Shown in pieces: positions 28,177 to 38,086 of a stretch of DNA of 55,976 nt. Source of the stretch: Helicobacter didelphidarum (lineage in GTDB: Bacteria; Campylobacterota; Campylobacteria; Campylobacterales; Helicobacteraceae); the NCBI RefSeq assembly GCF_003364195.1, contig NZ_NXLQ01000013.1:1-55976 (forward strand), written 5' to 3'. Under the pieces are notes generated by a model. The model was not told where the DNA came from. It did not search any database and saw only the letters and a program-made list of their open reading frames with translations. A program made the position numbers and the translations under genes. Every line of letters begins with the position of its first letter. Position 1 is the stretch's first letter.

Positions 28177-29095
28177 ATGATTGTTTGGATACGCCTTTGC
28201 AAAAGCTTTAGAAATTCAATATAATACAGAGGTAAAATTAGATATTCTTTTTTATACAAAGAAAATTAATCGCAAGAATAATAACATTCGTAATTTTGAG
28301 CTATCACACTTCGATGTTCATATAAAATACGCATTTGGTGTTGCCAATCGCCTTGATAAGATTATTACTTCTCTGATACCAAAAAGATTCCGTGCGGATT
28401 TCACCCCCTCCCCATTCAATCTAATTAAAGATAATAAAGATTTGCACATAAAAATAAAAGAGAGATACCCATTTCCCAAAGATACTTATTTTGAGGGATA
28501 TTTTCAGAATCTTGTATATTTTGATCATATTAGAAATATTTTATTGCATGATTTTTGTCTAAAAACCCCATTAGATTTGAAGAATAAACAATTACAAGAT
28601 TATATATTACATACACACAACTCCGTTTTTCTGCACATTAGACGAGGTGATTACTTGGAATATGAACATAGTGGATTTATAAATCTCACATATACAAATT
28701 ATTATAATACTGCACTAAAAACTATACAAGAAAAATTAGGAAAAGCACATATTTTTATTTTTAGTAATGATATGGTTTGGTGTAAGGAGCATTTTTTAAA
28801 CGGGCTAGATTCTAAAATTTTACAAGATCTTACCTTTCAATTTGCTGATAACAATAATGAAGGAAGTGCAGCTTTTGAGATGGAACTTATGAGAAGTTGC
28901 AAACATGGAATTATTGCAAATTCAACATTTAGTTGGTGGGCTGCTTATTTAATACAATATCCAAATAAAATTATTGTTGCACCCAATGAATTTTTTACGA
29001 TAGTTCAAGATTCTTATTCTGTTTTTCATGATTATGAAGATAAGATTTTACCGAAGAATTGGCATAGAATTCCTCTTACTAAAGAGAATAAATAG
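28177..29095 (+). pseudogene. Alpha-1,2-fucosyltransferase-like (GT11) gene, N-terminus damaged
   Basis: A GGAGG and the ATG at 28177 are followed by only MIV before the frame shifts and stops after 15 codons. A second frame, open from the TTG at 28181, encodes 304 residues that start inside the family: F-G-Y-A-F-A-K-A-L-E, the segment that follows the conserved GGLGNQM in GT11. The nucleotide-sugar motif HIRRGDY is intact, as is the C-terminal IIANSTFSWWAAYL. The first strand and its G-rich loop therefore appear deleted, by a length that is not a multiple of three. GT11 enzymes add fucose to galactose (H-type antigens). Most likely inactive here; a TTG start might yield a shortened protein. 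Confidence 0.75.
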
Positions 29096-29172
29096 AGGTT
29101 TTATAACTAAACAAATTTTTCATGAACAACATAGACCTGATAACTTCAATATATCTAAATATCTAAGTAAAA

Positions 29173-30819
29173 TTATATTTTAAAGTATCCCATTTGTTTT
29201 TTCAAAGTGTCTGATACTGTTTGAAGATCATCAACTGTTGCACTCGTTGTTTCCAAAGATTTTCTTGTGCTAATAGAAAGTTCAGAAATATGTTGAATAT
29301 CTTCTGTGATGCTTGTTATTGTATTAGCTTGTTGCATTGATGCACTTGCAATTTCTTGTGCTTTTGTAAGAGAATCTTGAGCTTGAGTTTGTATTGCATT
29401 CAATAATGATACAGATTCTAAGATAAAATCTTGTCCTTTTTGTATTTGTGGAATAACAACTTCAATAGATTCCACAGAGCTTTCAATGCCTTCTTGAATA
29501 AGCTTAATGATGTTTGCAATTTGACCTGTGCTTGTCGCTGTTCTTTCTGCAAGTTTTCTGACTTCATCGGCTACAACAGCAAATCCTCTTCCATGTTCTC
29601 CTGCTCTTGCTGCTTCTATGGCTGCATTGAGTGCTAAGAGATTTGTTTGGTCTGCTATTTCTGCAATCAAGCTTGTGCTTTGACTGATTTCTAATGATTG
29701 TTGTTGCAAACCACGGATATTTGTTGCAGATATATTAATGATTTCTGTAATTTTACTTATTTCTTGTGCTGTTGTATTAATCACTTCAACACCCTTATGG
29801 GATAATTCCACGCTCTTTGTTGCATTTTCTTCAGAAAGTTCTGTTGCATTAGATATTTCTAAAACAGCTTTATTGACTTCACTGATTTTACTAGCAACAA
29901 GCATAGAACTTTGTGTTTGTAGTTCTGCTGTTTTTTGTGCTTCATGCGATACACTCGAGACTTTATGTGTTGCCTCATTAATTCTCTGTGAAGACTTCAT
30001 TATTGAGTTTACGATTTCTTTTAGATGTGTTTGCATTGTAGCAATCGATGCCAACATACTTTCTTCATTTCTGTATTGAACATTGTCGCAGAGGTTTCCT
30101 TTCGCGATTTGAGATACGATGTATGCAGCGGTATATGGTTCTCCACCTAGAGAATTTAGTAAGCTCCTTGAGATATAGAATGCGACTAAAACACCAAAAA
30201 CTAGACTCAATCCAACAAGCACATAAAGTATGACTTTAAAGCTATCCACGGATTTACGCAACTCTTGTGTAAGATTTTTATTTTTTTCTTCTTCTAGGTT
30301 AATAAACTTATTTATCTGTGCCAACCACTGCACAAAAAGTGGGGCGACCTCTTGTAGTTTTTGCATTACAAGTGCATCAGCACCATTTTGTTTTAAGTGG
30401 ATAATTTCTTCAATAATGGGTGTAGCGGTAAGTCTTATTTCTCGAATAGCATTATAAATTTGTGTTTCCTGCGAATCAAACATATTGTTTGCGATAAAAT
30501 GTGTCCGCATATTATCAGCAGAAGCTTTATAATCTCCCTCTAACTTTTTTATTTCAGCAATCAAATTGTTGAGTGCTGCTTGATTTTTTGAATCTGCAAG
30601 GACGACATCACGAATACCAATAGAACGATCATGCACACTTCCACGCCAGTCAATTGCATAACGTTGTTTAACCGTATTCACATCATTGATTTGTCGCAAA
30701 CTTTTGATGATATAATTTACTCTTATAATACTGATTGTGGTAACAATACATGAAAAAAGCAATAGGATTCCAAATCCTATGGTAAGCATTGTCCCGACAC
30801 CCATTTTTTTAGACTTCAT
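29173..30819 (-). CDS. Methyl-accepting chemotaxis protein
   Basis: Inner-membrane chemoreceptor of 548 residues. Membrane helix 1 is at about 10-34, a periplasmic four-helix-bundle sensor (4HB_MCP-like) follows, membrane helix 2 is about 196-220, then a HAMP region and the signalling domain with the conserved tip [22 protein letters not shown] and [18 protein letters not shown]. No C-terminal methyltransferase-binding pentapeptide is present. The frame is open 48 codons further upstream to 30963; I chose the ATG at 30817-30819, which has GGTGG seven bases upstream and matches the usual receptor start; the ATG at 30840 is possible. A T13 tract lies 66 bases upstream. Confidence 0.9.
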   Translation of the reverse strand: MKSKKMGVGTMLTIGFGILLLFSCIVTTISIIRVNYIIKSLRQINDVNTVKQRYAIDWRGSVHDRSIGIRDVVLADSKNQAALNNLIAEIKKLEGDYKASADNMRTHFIANNMFDSQETQIYNAIREIRLTATPIIEEIIHLKQNGADALVMQKLQEVAPLFVQWLAQINKFINLEEEKNKNLTQELRKSVDSFKVILYVLVGLSLVFGVLVAFYISRSLLNSLGGEPYTAAYIVSQIAKGNLCDNVQYRNEESMLASIATMQTHLKEIVNSIMKSSQRINEATHKVSSVSHEAQKTAELQTQSSMLVASKISEVNKAVLEISNATELSEENATKSVELSHKGVEVINTTAQEISKITEIINISATNIRGLQQQSLEISQSTSLIAEIADQTNLLALNAAIEAARAGEHGRGFAVVADEVRKLAERTATSTGQIANIIKLIQEGIESSVESIEVVIPQIQKGQDFILESVSLLNAIQTQAQDSLTKAQEIASASMQQANTITSITEDIQHISELSISTRKSLETTSATVDDLQTVSDTLKKQMGYFKI

Positions 30820-30884
30820 AACAAACCACCAAACTTTCATTTTTTCAGAAATTATAACTAAAAAGTTTAATAAATATACAATTA

Positions 30885-30897
30885 TTTTTTTTTTTTT
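30885..30897. repeat. T13 homopolymer upstream of the chemoreceptor
   Basis: Thirteen T (A13 on the coding strand) lie 66 bases before the chosen start, in promoter or leader position. Homopolymers at such a distance change promoter strength by length variation in H. pylori; whether that holds here is unknown. Confidence 0.5.
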
Positions 30898-31411
30898 GTA
30901 AAATATTTTGAAATATTTACTAAATGATTGTTCTATTTCTATAAAATAAGTAATTTTTATCAATTAATATAGAATATTCTACTTTTTGGGCATACATATT
31001 GAGACATGGATTATGTATGTAACCCCAATCTTACTTCAATACAATTAAAATTCTTCCTTGATAAATTCTAAAATCACGATTCAGAAAAATACTTTCTTTC
31101 ATACTTTATGAAACAAATATGACTAGATATAACTAAGTATCGTGTTTTAAAAAAGGAATTTGTATTGCGTATTTGGAATTTATGCAAAATTTTTTCATGC
31201 AACTTAATATTTGTGTATTTTACATGTCACTATAACTTCATATAAAAATCTATTTGTTCAGAATCTAATTTATATATTTGAAATGTTTCAAAGTAGCTTT
31301 TTGTTTGACTCTGAATAGATTGAATGAGGGTAATGAACAATAATAGAGAAAAAGGAGGCGTTTATCTGAAGTAAATACAAGATAGATTCCAAAAAAATTT
31401 ACAATTTACAA
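30898..31411. other. About 510-base spacer
   Basis: Between the chemoreceptor and pheA, both on the minus strand. AT-rich, without an open frame, hairpin or RNA gene that I could support. GGAGG at about 31357 is not followed by a usable frame. Confidence 0.5.
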
Positions 31412-32521
31412 TTATCGTTCAAAAGCAGGATAACTTCCAAGCCATTTGATTTCACCCTGTCGTTTTGTGAAGATTCTCTGTATATTTGCATCGTCTCTAT
31501 GCCCATGAAAATCCATGTAAAAACCAGATTGAAAACCTGCTGTGGCAACAATCGGACGAGAATCAATTTTTGTAATATTAATATTCTCTTCTTTAAAATC
31601 TCTCAATAATTCAAAAAGTGCCCCTGATTTTTCAAAGTCTTTTATAACAACAAAAACTGAGGTTTTATCATGTTTTCCGCGCACATTATGAAAATCACTA
31701 ATAATTACAAAACGCGTTTTGTTTTCAGAATGATTTTGTATGTTTTCAAATAAAATCGGAATCTTATGTAGTTTTGCTGCAATACCAGAACAAATTGCTC
31801 CACTTTTTGTGTCTTGACTTGCATATTTTGCACCAAGTGCTGTGGAATTAACAGCTATACGTTCTACATTATTTAGTTCATAATGTAATAAAAAATCACT
31901 GCATTGCCCAAAAGCTATGTCTTTAGAGTAAATCCTCTCAATATCATTAAGATTTTGTGCGGTTGTTGCAAAACTATGATGAATTGACAAAATAATTTCA
32001 TTAACAATCGTAAAATTATATTTTGCAAGATTATCAATAGTTTCACCAACCATGCCGTTTGTATTGTTTTCAATCGGTATCACACCGTATTTTGCATTTT
32101 TATGATAAAGGGCTTCAAAAACAGAAGAAATGGTTGTGAGTCCGAGATAGGAGCTTAATGGTCCAAACATGCTCTCTGCGGCTTGATGTGTGTAGCTCCC
32201 AATTGGTCCCAAAAATGCAATTTTTTGAGGAGTTTCAAGATTGCGAGAAATCGCAAAAATCTCATAAAAGACCGCTTCGATAGTAGGTTTATCAAGATTG
32301 GAAAGATTACTTTGCTTGACATACGAGAGAAGCTTATCAATGATTTCTTTTTCACGATCAGGACGATATATACTTGCTTGATTTTTTACCTTTAAATGTC
32401 CGATTTGCTTTACATACTCGAATCGCTTATGTAAAAGTGTAATGAGGTCTAAATCAATCTTGTCAATATATTCACGCAATTCTTGTAATTTTGATTCTAT
32501 ATCTTGTATAATATCTGCCAT
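31412..32521 (-). CDS. pheA: Chorismate mutase / prephenate dehydratase (P-protein)
   Basis: Bifunctional enzyme that takes chorismate through prephenate to phenylpyruvate for phenylalanine. 369 residues: an AroQ mutase (about 1-90, with ELREYIDKIDLDLITLLHKR and IYRPDREKEI), the dehydratase domain from IAFLGPIGSYTHQAA at about 102, with the typical VIPIENNTNGMVGET (about 144-159), and a C-terminal ACT domain with KIDSRP, which mediates feedback by phenylalanine. GGAG precedes the ATG. It stands between proS and the chemoreceptor with no close neighbours. Confidence 0.95.
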   Translation of the reverse strand: MADIIQDIESKLQELREYIDKIDLDLITLLHKRFEYVKQIGHLKVKNQASIYRPDREKEIIDKLLSYVKQSNLSNLDKPTIEAVFYEIFAISRNLETPQKIAFLGPIGSYTHQAAESMFGPLSSYLGLTTISSVFEALYHKNAKYGVIPIENNTNGMVGETIDNLAKYNFTIVNEIILSIHHSFATTAQNLNDIERIYSKDIAFGQCSDFLLHYELNNVERIAVNSTALGAKYASQDTKSGAICSGIAAKLHKIPILFENIQNHSENKTRFVIISDFHNVRGKHDKTSVFVVIKDFEKSGALFELLRDFKEENINITKIDSRPIVATAGFQSGFYMDFHGHRDDANIQRIFTKRQGEIKWLGSYPAFER

Positions 32522-32725
32522 ACATTACTCCATATTTATTGTCATTAATTATATACTTTCATTGTAAGCTTTACTCATGTATTTATTTGCAAGACAAGAT
32601 ATATTATAATATTCCAAAGAATTTTTATTTCTTAATTTTATATTATGTAATAATCTAAAAGCAAATTATACTTAATTGAAAATATTCAATGATTATATCA
32701 TAATCTTTGCTAGTATAATTGAGAT

Positions 32726-34453
32726 TCAGAGAATCTTGCTAAGTGTTTCAATAATTTCAGATGATTGAATTTCTTGTTTTTCTAATCCCTCGCGTTTAAT
32801 GAGCTCTACAATCCCATCATTGAGTCTTTTGCCAACAATGAGTGCATATTGAAATCCGATAAGCTCAAAATCATTCATTTTACTTCCAAATCGCTCATTT
32901 CTATCATCTATAATTACTTCAATCCCTAAATCACAAAAATATGTATAAATTTTTTCACCAAATTGCACTTCTTCTTTATTTTTCATATTGGAAATAATAA
33001 TATCAAGCTTGAATGGTGCAACTTCCCCCCATACACACCCTTTATTATCTGATTTTTGTTCCAATATTGCCGATAACAACCTTGTTACACCAATACCATA
33101 ACAACCCATAATAAACGGCTTACTTTTCCCATGAGAATCAAGAAAACAAGCTTCCATAGGCACAGAATACTTTTCTCCGAGTTTAAAAATATGTCCAACT
33201 TCTATACCTTTAGTATATTGTAGCACACCACAACATTTGGGACATAAATCTCCTTCTTGCACTGCAACTAAATCTTTATAAAGTAAATCTTGAAATTCAG
33301 CGAGATTCACTCCAACATAATGGAAAGAATCTTCATTTGCACCACATATTAAATCCTCTCCATCACGCAATTCTTCATCAAAAAAAATCAAGTCTGAACC
33401 TGTAATACTGCGTAAATGTATAGGTCCAATAGAGCCTGATGGGAGATTATATTTTTCTAAAAAGGTAATTTCGGCATCAAACAATTCTAATACATCAGGC
33501 TTTAAGGATTTTACTGCATTGAAAGCTTTTGTAGATTCTAACTTATCGTTACCGCGCATGAAAAAGATTGCAATTTCTTCTCTGTCTTTAAATACAGCTT
33601 TTTTCACGACAGCTTTTATCAGAAAATGAGTATCAACTTTAAAGAATCTGCTTAGGTCATCAATAGTTTTTACATTTGGGGTCTCAAACTTGTGGTATGG
33701 GCTTGTTGCTTGTGGTGGAATAACAGATGAGGTTTTAGGTTGTCTTCTTGCTGCCTCAATATTTGAGGCATAATCGCATTTTGTGCAAGTAACAATAGTA
33801 TCTTCGCCGCATTCTGCTAATACCATAAATTCTTTGCTACCACTTCCTCCAATAGCACCAGAATCAGCATCTACAATACGAAAATCAAGTCCTAGATTCT
33901 GAAAAATCCTTTTATATGTGTCTTTCATATTGTTAAATTCATTGTTCAGACACTCTCCATCTGCATGAAAACTATAAGCATCTTTCATCACAAACTCTCT
34001 ACCACGCAATAATCCAAATCTTGGACGCATTTCATCTCGAAACTTTAAGTGAATCTGATAAAGACTAAAAGGTAATTGTTTGTAGCTTTTGACATAGGTT
34101 TTGGCAATTTCTGTAACACACTCTTCATGAGTTGGACCAAGCACAAATGCAGCATTTTTTCTGTCACGAAAGATTGCTAATTCCCCATATTGTTCATACC
34201 TACCACTTTTTTCCCATAATGTCGCTGGAGTCAGAAATCCCATAGTTACCTGATTTGAGCCAGCTTTGTTCATTTCTTTTTGTATAATCGCACTAATCTT
34301 ATCTAATACGATTTTCCCAAGCGGGAGAAAATTATAGATACCACTTCCAATTTGATGGATAAAGCCACCACGAATAAGGTAAATATGGCTTTTTAGAATA
34401 CAATCTTTTGGTGCTTCTCGTAGTGTTGGGGCAAAAAATTTGCTTAATTTCAT
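32726..34453 (-). CDS. proS: Prolyl-tRNA synthetase
   Basis: Charges tRNA-Pro. A 575-residue class II enzyme of the bacterial type, with the editing (YbaK-like) insertion in the middle (about 225-400). Motif 1 region LPLGKIVLDK, motif 2 FRDEMRPRFGLLRGREFVMKDAYSFH and motif 3 GCYGIGVTRLLSA are visible. AAGGAG precedes the ATG. Confidence 0.96.
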   Translation of the reverse strand: MKLSKFFAPTLREAPKDCILKSHIYLIRGGFIHQIGSGIYNFLPLGKIVLDKISAIIQKEMNKAGSNQVTMGFLTPATLWEKSGRYEQYGELAIFRDRKNAAFVLGPTHEECVTEIAKTYVKSYKQLPFSLYQIHLKFRDEMRPRFGLLRGREFVMKDAYSFHADGECLNNEFNNMKDTYKRIFQNLGLDFRIVDADSGAIGGSGSKEFMVLAECGEDTIVTCTKCDYASNIEAARRQPKTSSVIPPQATSPYHKFETPNVKTIDDLSRFFKVDTHFLIKAVVKKAVFKDREEIAIFFMRGNDKLESTKAFNAVKSLKPDVLELFDAEITFLEKYNLPSGSIGPIHLRSITGSDLIFFDEELRDGEDLICGANEDSFHYVGVNLAEFQDLLYKDLVAVQEGDLCPKCCGVLQYTKGIEVGHIFKLGEKYSVPMEACFLDSHGKSKPFIMGCYGIGVTRLLSAILEQKSDNKGCVWGEVAPFKLDIIISNMKNKEEVQFGEKIYTYFCDLGIEVIIDDRNERFGSKMNDFELIGFQYALIVGKRLNDGIVELIKREGLEKQEIQSSEIIETLSKIL

Positions 34454-35210
34454 ATTACTCCTTCTTATAAAATGGTATTTACAACTCTAGTATTTTGTAT
34501 TGTAAAATTATAAACATTCTATATTAAACTCTTCTTAAAAATCATAAAATATATACAAATAAGCCATCATTTATCTTAATTAATAAGAAGTTTAGTTGTT
34601 GAAATCTTATTAAGTATTTTATGACAAAAATTTGCTAGATAGATTCTGTTTAATATTATTCTTCTTTTGAATATGCTTTATATAGTTTAGAAAGTGAAAG
34701 TTTTTCTATAATTTTAGATCTCATAATTTTTAACATTATCCATTTCATGTTGTCCAGAAATGAGGTAGTCTTTTGCTCAAAGTTAGATGTTCCTAAGATT
34801 CTATTTATGATTGAAATACTGAAGGCTTTTTGATTTTTTATTCGTTATTGCAAAGTTTAGTATTAATGAGTTTTATTGAAACTTTATATCCTCTGGTCAT
34901 TCATATATTTTGTTGTCTCTAACTTCATATAATTTTATACAATTTGTTTAATTCTATATAATATAAAAGTTTATTCTTGATTACATAAAGTGGTGTTGAT
35001 GGGGTGGCTTGAGTAGATAAGGAGTAAGCTTGCGGATAAATTGTATATTATTTCTTATTTTAAATAAATATTTTATTAATTCAAGATAGCTTTTTAGACA
35101 TATTAAGGATTCATAGAATAATTATTTGCACAATGAAGCTTTAACAAAAATAATAGTTTGGGTTGGAAAGGAATTTATTTCAAAAATGTAGGCTAATTTT
35201 ATATTAAGAA
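34454..35210. other. 757-base spacer between proS and the tRNA cluster
   Basis: No intact gene. It contains a coding-like fragment at 34656-34844 on the minus strand (listed separately) and a locally G-rich patch near 34988-35040 that looks different from the surrounding AT-rich DNA but has no open frame. The proS promoter must be in the left part. Confidence 0.5.
34656..34844 (-). pseudogene. Fragment of a degraded gene
   Basis: Sixty-two codons stay open without a start and end in TAA. The peptide is coding-like (for example ILGTSNFEQKTTSFLDNMKW, ending SKLYKAYSKEE) and has an internal ATG cluster but no ribosome site. Upstream the frame is closed by stops. I read it as the 3' end of a lost gene, possibly glycosyltransferase-like; the family is not identifiable. 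Confidence 0.35.
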
Positions 35211-35287
35211 TGGCGGAACGGACGGGGCTCGAACCCGCGACCCCCTGCGTGACAGGCAGGTATTCTAACCAACTGAACTACCGCTCC
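35211..35287 (-). tRNA. tRNA-Asp (GTC)
   Basis: A 77-base cloverleaf including encoded CCA. The acceptor stem GGAGCGG pairs with CCGTTCC (one G-T pair), the anticodon loop CTGTCAC gives anticodon GTC, and the T loop is GTTCGAGCC. Last in the cluster. Confidence 0.96.
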
Positions 35288-35358
35288 AAAATAAACAAAG
35301 CAACCTAATTCATCATATTAAAATGTTATTTATTATGATTAGATAATCTCTAGTTTTA

Positions 35359-35434
35359 TGGTGGTCGCTATAAGACTCGAACTTATGACATCCACCTTGT
35401 AAGGGTGGCGCTCTACCAACTGAGCTAAGCGACC
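35359..35434 (-). tRNA. tRNA-Val (TAC)
   Basis: A 76-base cloverleaf with encoded CCA. The acceptor GGTCGCT pairs with AGCGACC, the anticodon stem CCACC/GGTGG surrounds a loop with TAC, and the T arm GTTCGAGTC is standard. Confidence 0.96.
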
Positions 35435-35473
35435 AAGCATAAATTAAACTAATATTGCATATATTTAAAGTAT

Positions 35474-35548
35474 TGGTGACCCCTAGGGGATTCGAACCCC
35501 TGTAGCCACCGTGAAAGGGTGGTATCCTAACCGTTAGATGAAGGGGCC
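35474..35548 (-). tRNA. tRNA-Glu (TTC)
   Basis: A 75-base cloverleaf with encoded CCA. The acceptor GGCCCCT pairs with AGGGGTC, the anticodon loop CTTTCAC gives TTC, and the T arm GTTCGAATC is standard. Confidence 0.96.
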
Positions 35549-35574
35549 ACACATACTTAGTAATGGATTAAAAA

Positions 35575-35650
<76 letters not shown>

Positions 35651-35704
35651 AAGCTAAAAGATAAAAATAACTAAGCAACTTATGTTAATCAAAATGAAAA
35701 AGCA

Positions 35705-35733
35705 ATTATATAAAAATATTTTGCTAAAGTCAA
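35705..35733 (-). promoter_or_regulatory. Sigma-70 promoter of the tRNA cluster
   Basis: On the minus strand TTGACT (35733-35728), a 17-base spacer and TATAAT (35710-35705) give a near-consensus promoter whose start would fall about 48 bases before tRNA-Lys. Nothing else was seen in the 319-base spacer 35651-35969. Confidence 0.75.
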
Positions 35734-35969
35734 GTATTTTTGCTAATGTTTATAAATTTATATGATTAGAAATAAAAATTGCAAGCAGGAACGCTAGAAA
35801 CCAACTTTTATCCCTTATCAATAGTTAAGAACAAAGATTTTTATTGAATTCTTGTAAGGCTGAATAAAATAGTGGATAAAATATGCGATAATTCTTTGTT
35901 CTGGCTGTTTTTAGATTTTTTGAGATTATTTTTATGTTATAATATCTATTTGTATATGAGGTTTATATT

Positions 35970-37259
35970 TTGCTATTTGCAGTATATCAAAAGAAATTTT
36001 TTATTGTCTTCTTTCTCATTGTGACTTGTCTACTGATTATCATTGGAAGTGTTCGTAGAGATCTTTTTCAATATCATAGCTATAATGATTCTGCCTTTTT
36101 ATTGCCACAGAATACTCTATACCCACTTTCGCAAAATGATAAAGAGATAGTTGATACTCTTATACATACAAAGATTCTGAAAGATGAAAGTTTATTTAAA
36201 ATAATTTCAAATCCAGAGTTAAGTGTGCATGCGAGTGCTATTATGGAAAAAGATTCTACTCTTATGGCATTATTTTATGCAGGAACGAAAGAAGGTGCGG
36301 CTGATGTGAAAATCTACCAAAGTTTTTTATACAAAGATTCTAAGGAATGGAGCAAATCAAAACCGATTTTAACGCGACAGGATCTTGAATATTTAACAGG
36401 AAAATATTTTCGTAAACTTGGCAACCCTATTGTTTTTAAAGATAATCAAGGGAAGGTGCATTGTTTCGTTGTTGGTGTGAGTCTTGGGGGTTGGGCAACA
36501 AGTAAGATTTATCAATTCTATTTTGATTCTATGTGGGCATTGCACTATGTTGGCGAGTTACATTTAAGTCCATTTGGTAATCTTTCGCATCTTGTAAGAA
36601 CTCCTGCCATTCCATTACAAAATGGTGGTTTTATTGTGCCTATAGCTCATGAAATGTGGATCAAATATCCACTTATTGTTTTTTTTGATAAAAATGGTGT
36701 AATGAGATTCAAAAAAAGAATAAATAAACTTACGCAGCAACTTCAACCTACAATCATGCCTATTGCCAACAGGGATTGTGTGGCATTTTTTAGAAGTCAA
36801 AATATCTCGGATGTTCCACCCGGATTCTATCAAGAGTGTCATGAGAATGCAAATGTGTGGGACACCCCGATTCTTAGTAATCTTTCAAACCATGATTCTT
36901 CAAGTGTCTTAATAAGCTTTGATAATTATGGCAAACAAGAAATTTTACTTGCACACAATAATAAAACACGCAAGAATCTTACACTTTATTGGTTGCAAGA
37001 CCATAAACAAGGAGTCTTTAAAGAACTTTTTAAGATTGATGAACAAAATGGTGAAGTAAGCTATCCCGCAATGGCAATAGATAATGAGAATCTCTATATT
37101 ACATGGACATTTTATCGTAAAAATATTAAATATACATCCATTAAACTTTCTATTTTGGGGACGCTTATAGAAAATGCAAAGAATGAGATTTTAGATAATG
37201 AACAGAATCTTAATATGAAATCTCAAGTTTTGTCATCACAAGAAGCGGGTTATTTATGA
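35970..37259 (+). CDS. Membrane-anchored sialidase-fold (BNR) protein
   Basis: 429 residues with one N-terminal membrane helix at about 10-28 and a large periplasmic domain. The segments SVHASAIMEKDSTLMALFYAGTKEG, GNPIVFKDNQGKVHCFVV, SLGGWATSKIY, LVRTPAIPLQNGGFIVPIAHE and LTQQLQPTI resemble the BNR_2 sialidase-like beta propeller (GNPVLF, GGWA and the repeated Asp-box-like strands). Whether it cuts a glycosidic bond is unknown. The start is TTG at 35970 with GAGG at good spacing; an ATG 14 bases upstream is in another frame. The stop overlaps the next gene (ATGA), so both are made together. Confidence 0.72.
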   Translation: MLFAVYQKKFFIVFFLIVTCLLIIIGSVRRDLFQYHSYNDSAFLLPQNTLYPLSQNDKEIVDTLIHTKILKDESLFKIISNPELSVHASAIMEKDSTLMALFYAGTKEGAADVKIYQSFLYKDSKEWSKSKPILTRQDLEYLTGKYFRKLGNPIVFKDNQGKVHCFVVGVSLGGWATSKIYQFYFDSMWALHYVGELHLSPFGNLSHLVRTPAIPLQNGGFIVPIAHEMWIKYPLIVFFDKNGVMRFKKRINKLTQQLQPTIMPIANRDCVAFFRSQNISDVPPGFYQECHENANVWDTPILSNLSNHDSSSVLISFDNYGKQEILLAHNNKTRKNLTLYWLQDHKQGVFKELFKIDEQNGEVSYPAMAIDNENLYITWTFYRKNIKYTSIKLSILGTLIENAKNEILDNEQNLNMKSQVLSSQEAGYL

Positions 37260-37999
37260 TAAGCACTTCTATTGTTTTTTTTGGTATCATCATATATTAT
37301 GTTCATGCACTTTGCATGTTTTGTGTTTCTTTTACTATACAATCAGAATATTCTATATATTACAAATATGGAATTTATACAATTTATATGGCATCGTTAA
37401 TACTTACTTTGTGTTGTTTTTTTATTCCTCTTTATGAAGGATTTTCAGCTATTGTTTTATGCTATTCTCTTTTTGATATACCATGTGTATTGTGTGTTTT
37501 GCTTACTTTTTATTTAATATTAAAAATTCTTTTGCAGGATTATTATATTATTAAAGAAAAGAATCTAAGTCTTTGTAATATTACTGCATTGAGGGGATTT
37601 ATACATAAGTCTTACAAAAGATACATAAATATAAAAAAATCTGTGTTGCCACTATTTATTGTCCAGAATCTGTATAAAACACATACTTTTGCATTTATCA
37701 TATTGATGATGTTTGGTTTTTTACTTTATGGTAATACACTGAATCTTTTAGAGTTTGATTTATATCATCAGAATCTTTATATTCATGCTCTTGTTGTTTT
37801 TTTCTTAATAGGTTGTATTTTTTATTGTGACAGAATCTTTGGAATTTTTTGTTTATTAGCACTTATTCCTTTTGCGTTTAGTCAGGCATTTGATTATAGC
37901 ATTTTAGAATTTTTAATCTGCCCTTATTTATGGGTTTTTAGTTTTTATTATGTTGCACAGAGAATGATAAAAACTCTATGGCATTTCTTTGTGTGGTAA
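37256..37999 (+). CDS. Polytopic membrane protein, partner of the sialidase-fold protein
   Basis: A 247-residue protein with about six or seven hydrophobic helices (about 5-25, 38-60, 66-92, 142-158, 170-188, 192-212, 215-235) and many Cys, Tyr and Phe. No family recognised. Its ATG overlaps the TGA of the upstream gene by four bases, which ties it to the sialidase-fold protein. Confidence 0.75.
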   Translation: MISTSIVFFGIIIYYVHALCMFCVSFTIQSEYSIYYKYGIYTIYMASLILTLCCFFIPLYEGFSAIVLCYSLFDIPCVLCVLLTFYLILKILLQDYYIIKEKNLSLCNITALRGFIHKSYKRYINIKKSVLPLFIVQNLYKTHTFAFIILMMFGFLLYGNTLNLLEFDLYHQNLYIHALVVFFLIGCIFYCDRIFGIFCLLALIPFAFSQAFDYSILEFLICPYLWVFSFYYVAQRMIKTLWHFFVW

Positions 38000-38038
38000 T
38001 ATCCCAATCGCAGAGTGTATGAAAATAAAATTTTTTCT

Positions 38039-38073
38039 AGAATCTTTGATTATTTGAATAAAGAAAAGATTCT
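38039..38073 (-). terminator. Hairpin between convergent genes
   Basis: AGAATCTTT and AAAGATTCT, nine pairs with a 17-base loop, lie between the membrane protein (plus) and the LysE gene (minus). The minus-strand side runs into A/T-rich sequence with U stretches, so it probably ends the LysE transcript. Confidence 0.45.
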
Positions 38074-38086
38074 CATGGAGTGAGAT

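Noticed and set aside
28391-28420. C5/C4 runs within the GT11 gene as a possible phase-variation tract
   Set aside because: The runs are short and interrupted, and the frame through them is intact; the defect is at the N-terminus instead.
34561-34620. A possible T-box or leader switch upstream of proS
   Set aside because: Only an eight-base inverted repeat (TTAATAAG/CTTATTAA); no T-box sequence, and T-boxes are not expected in this phylum.
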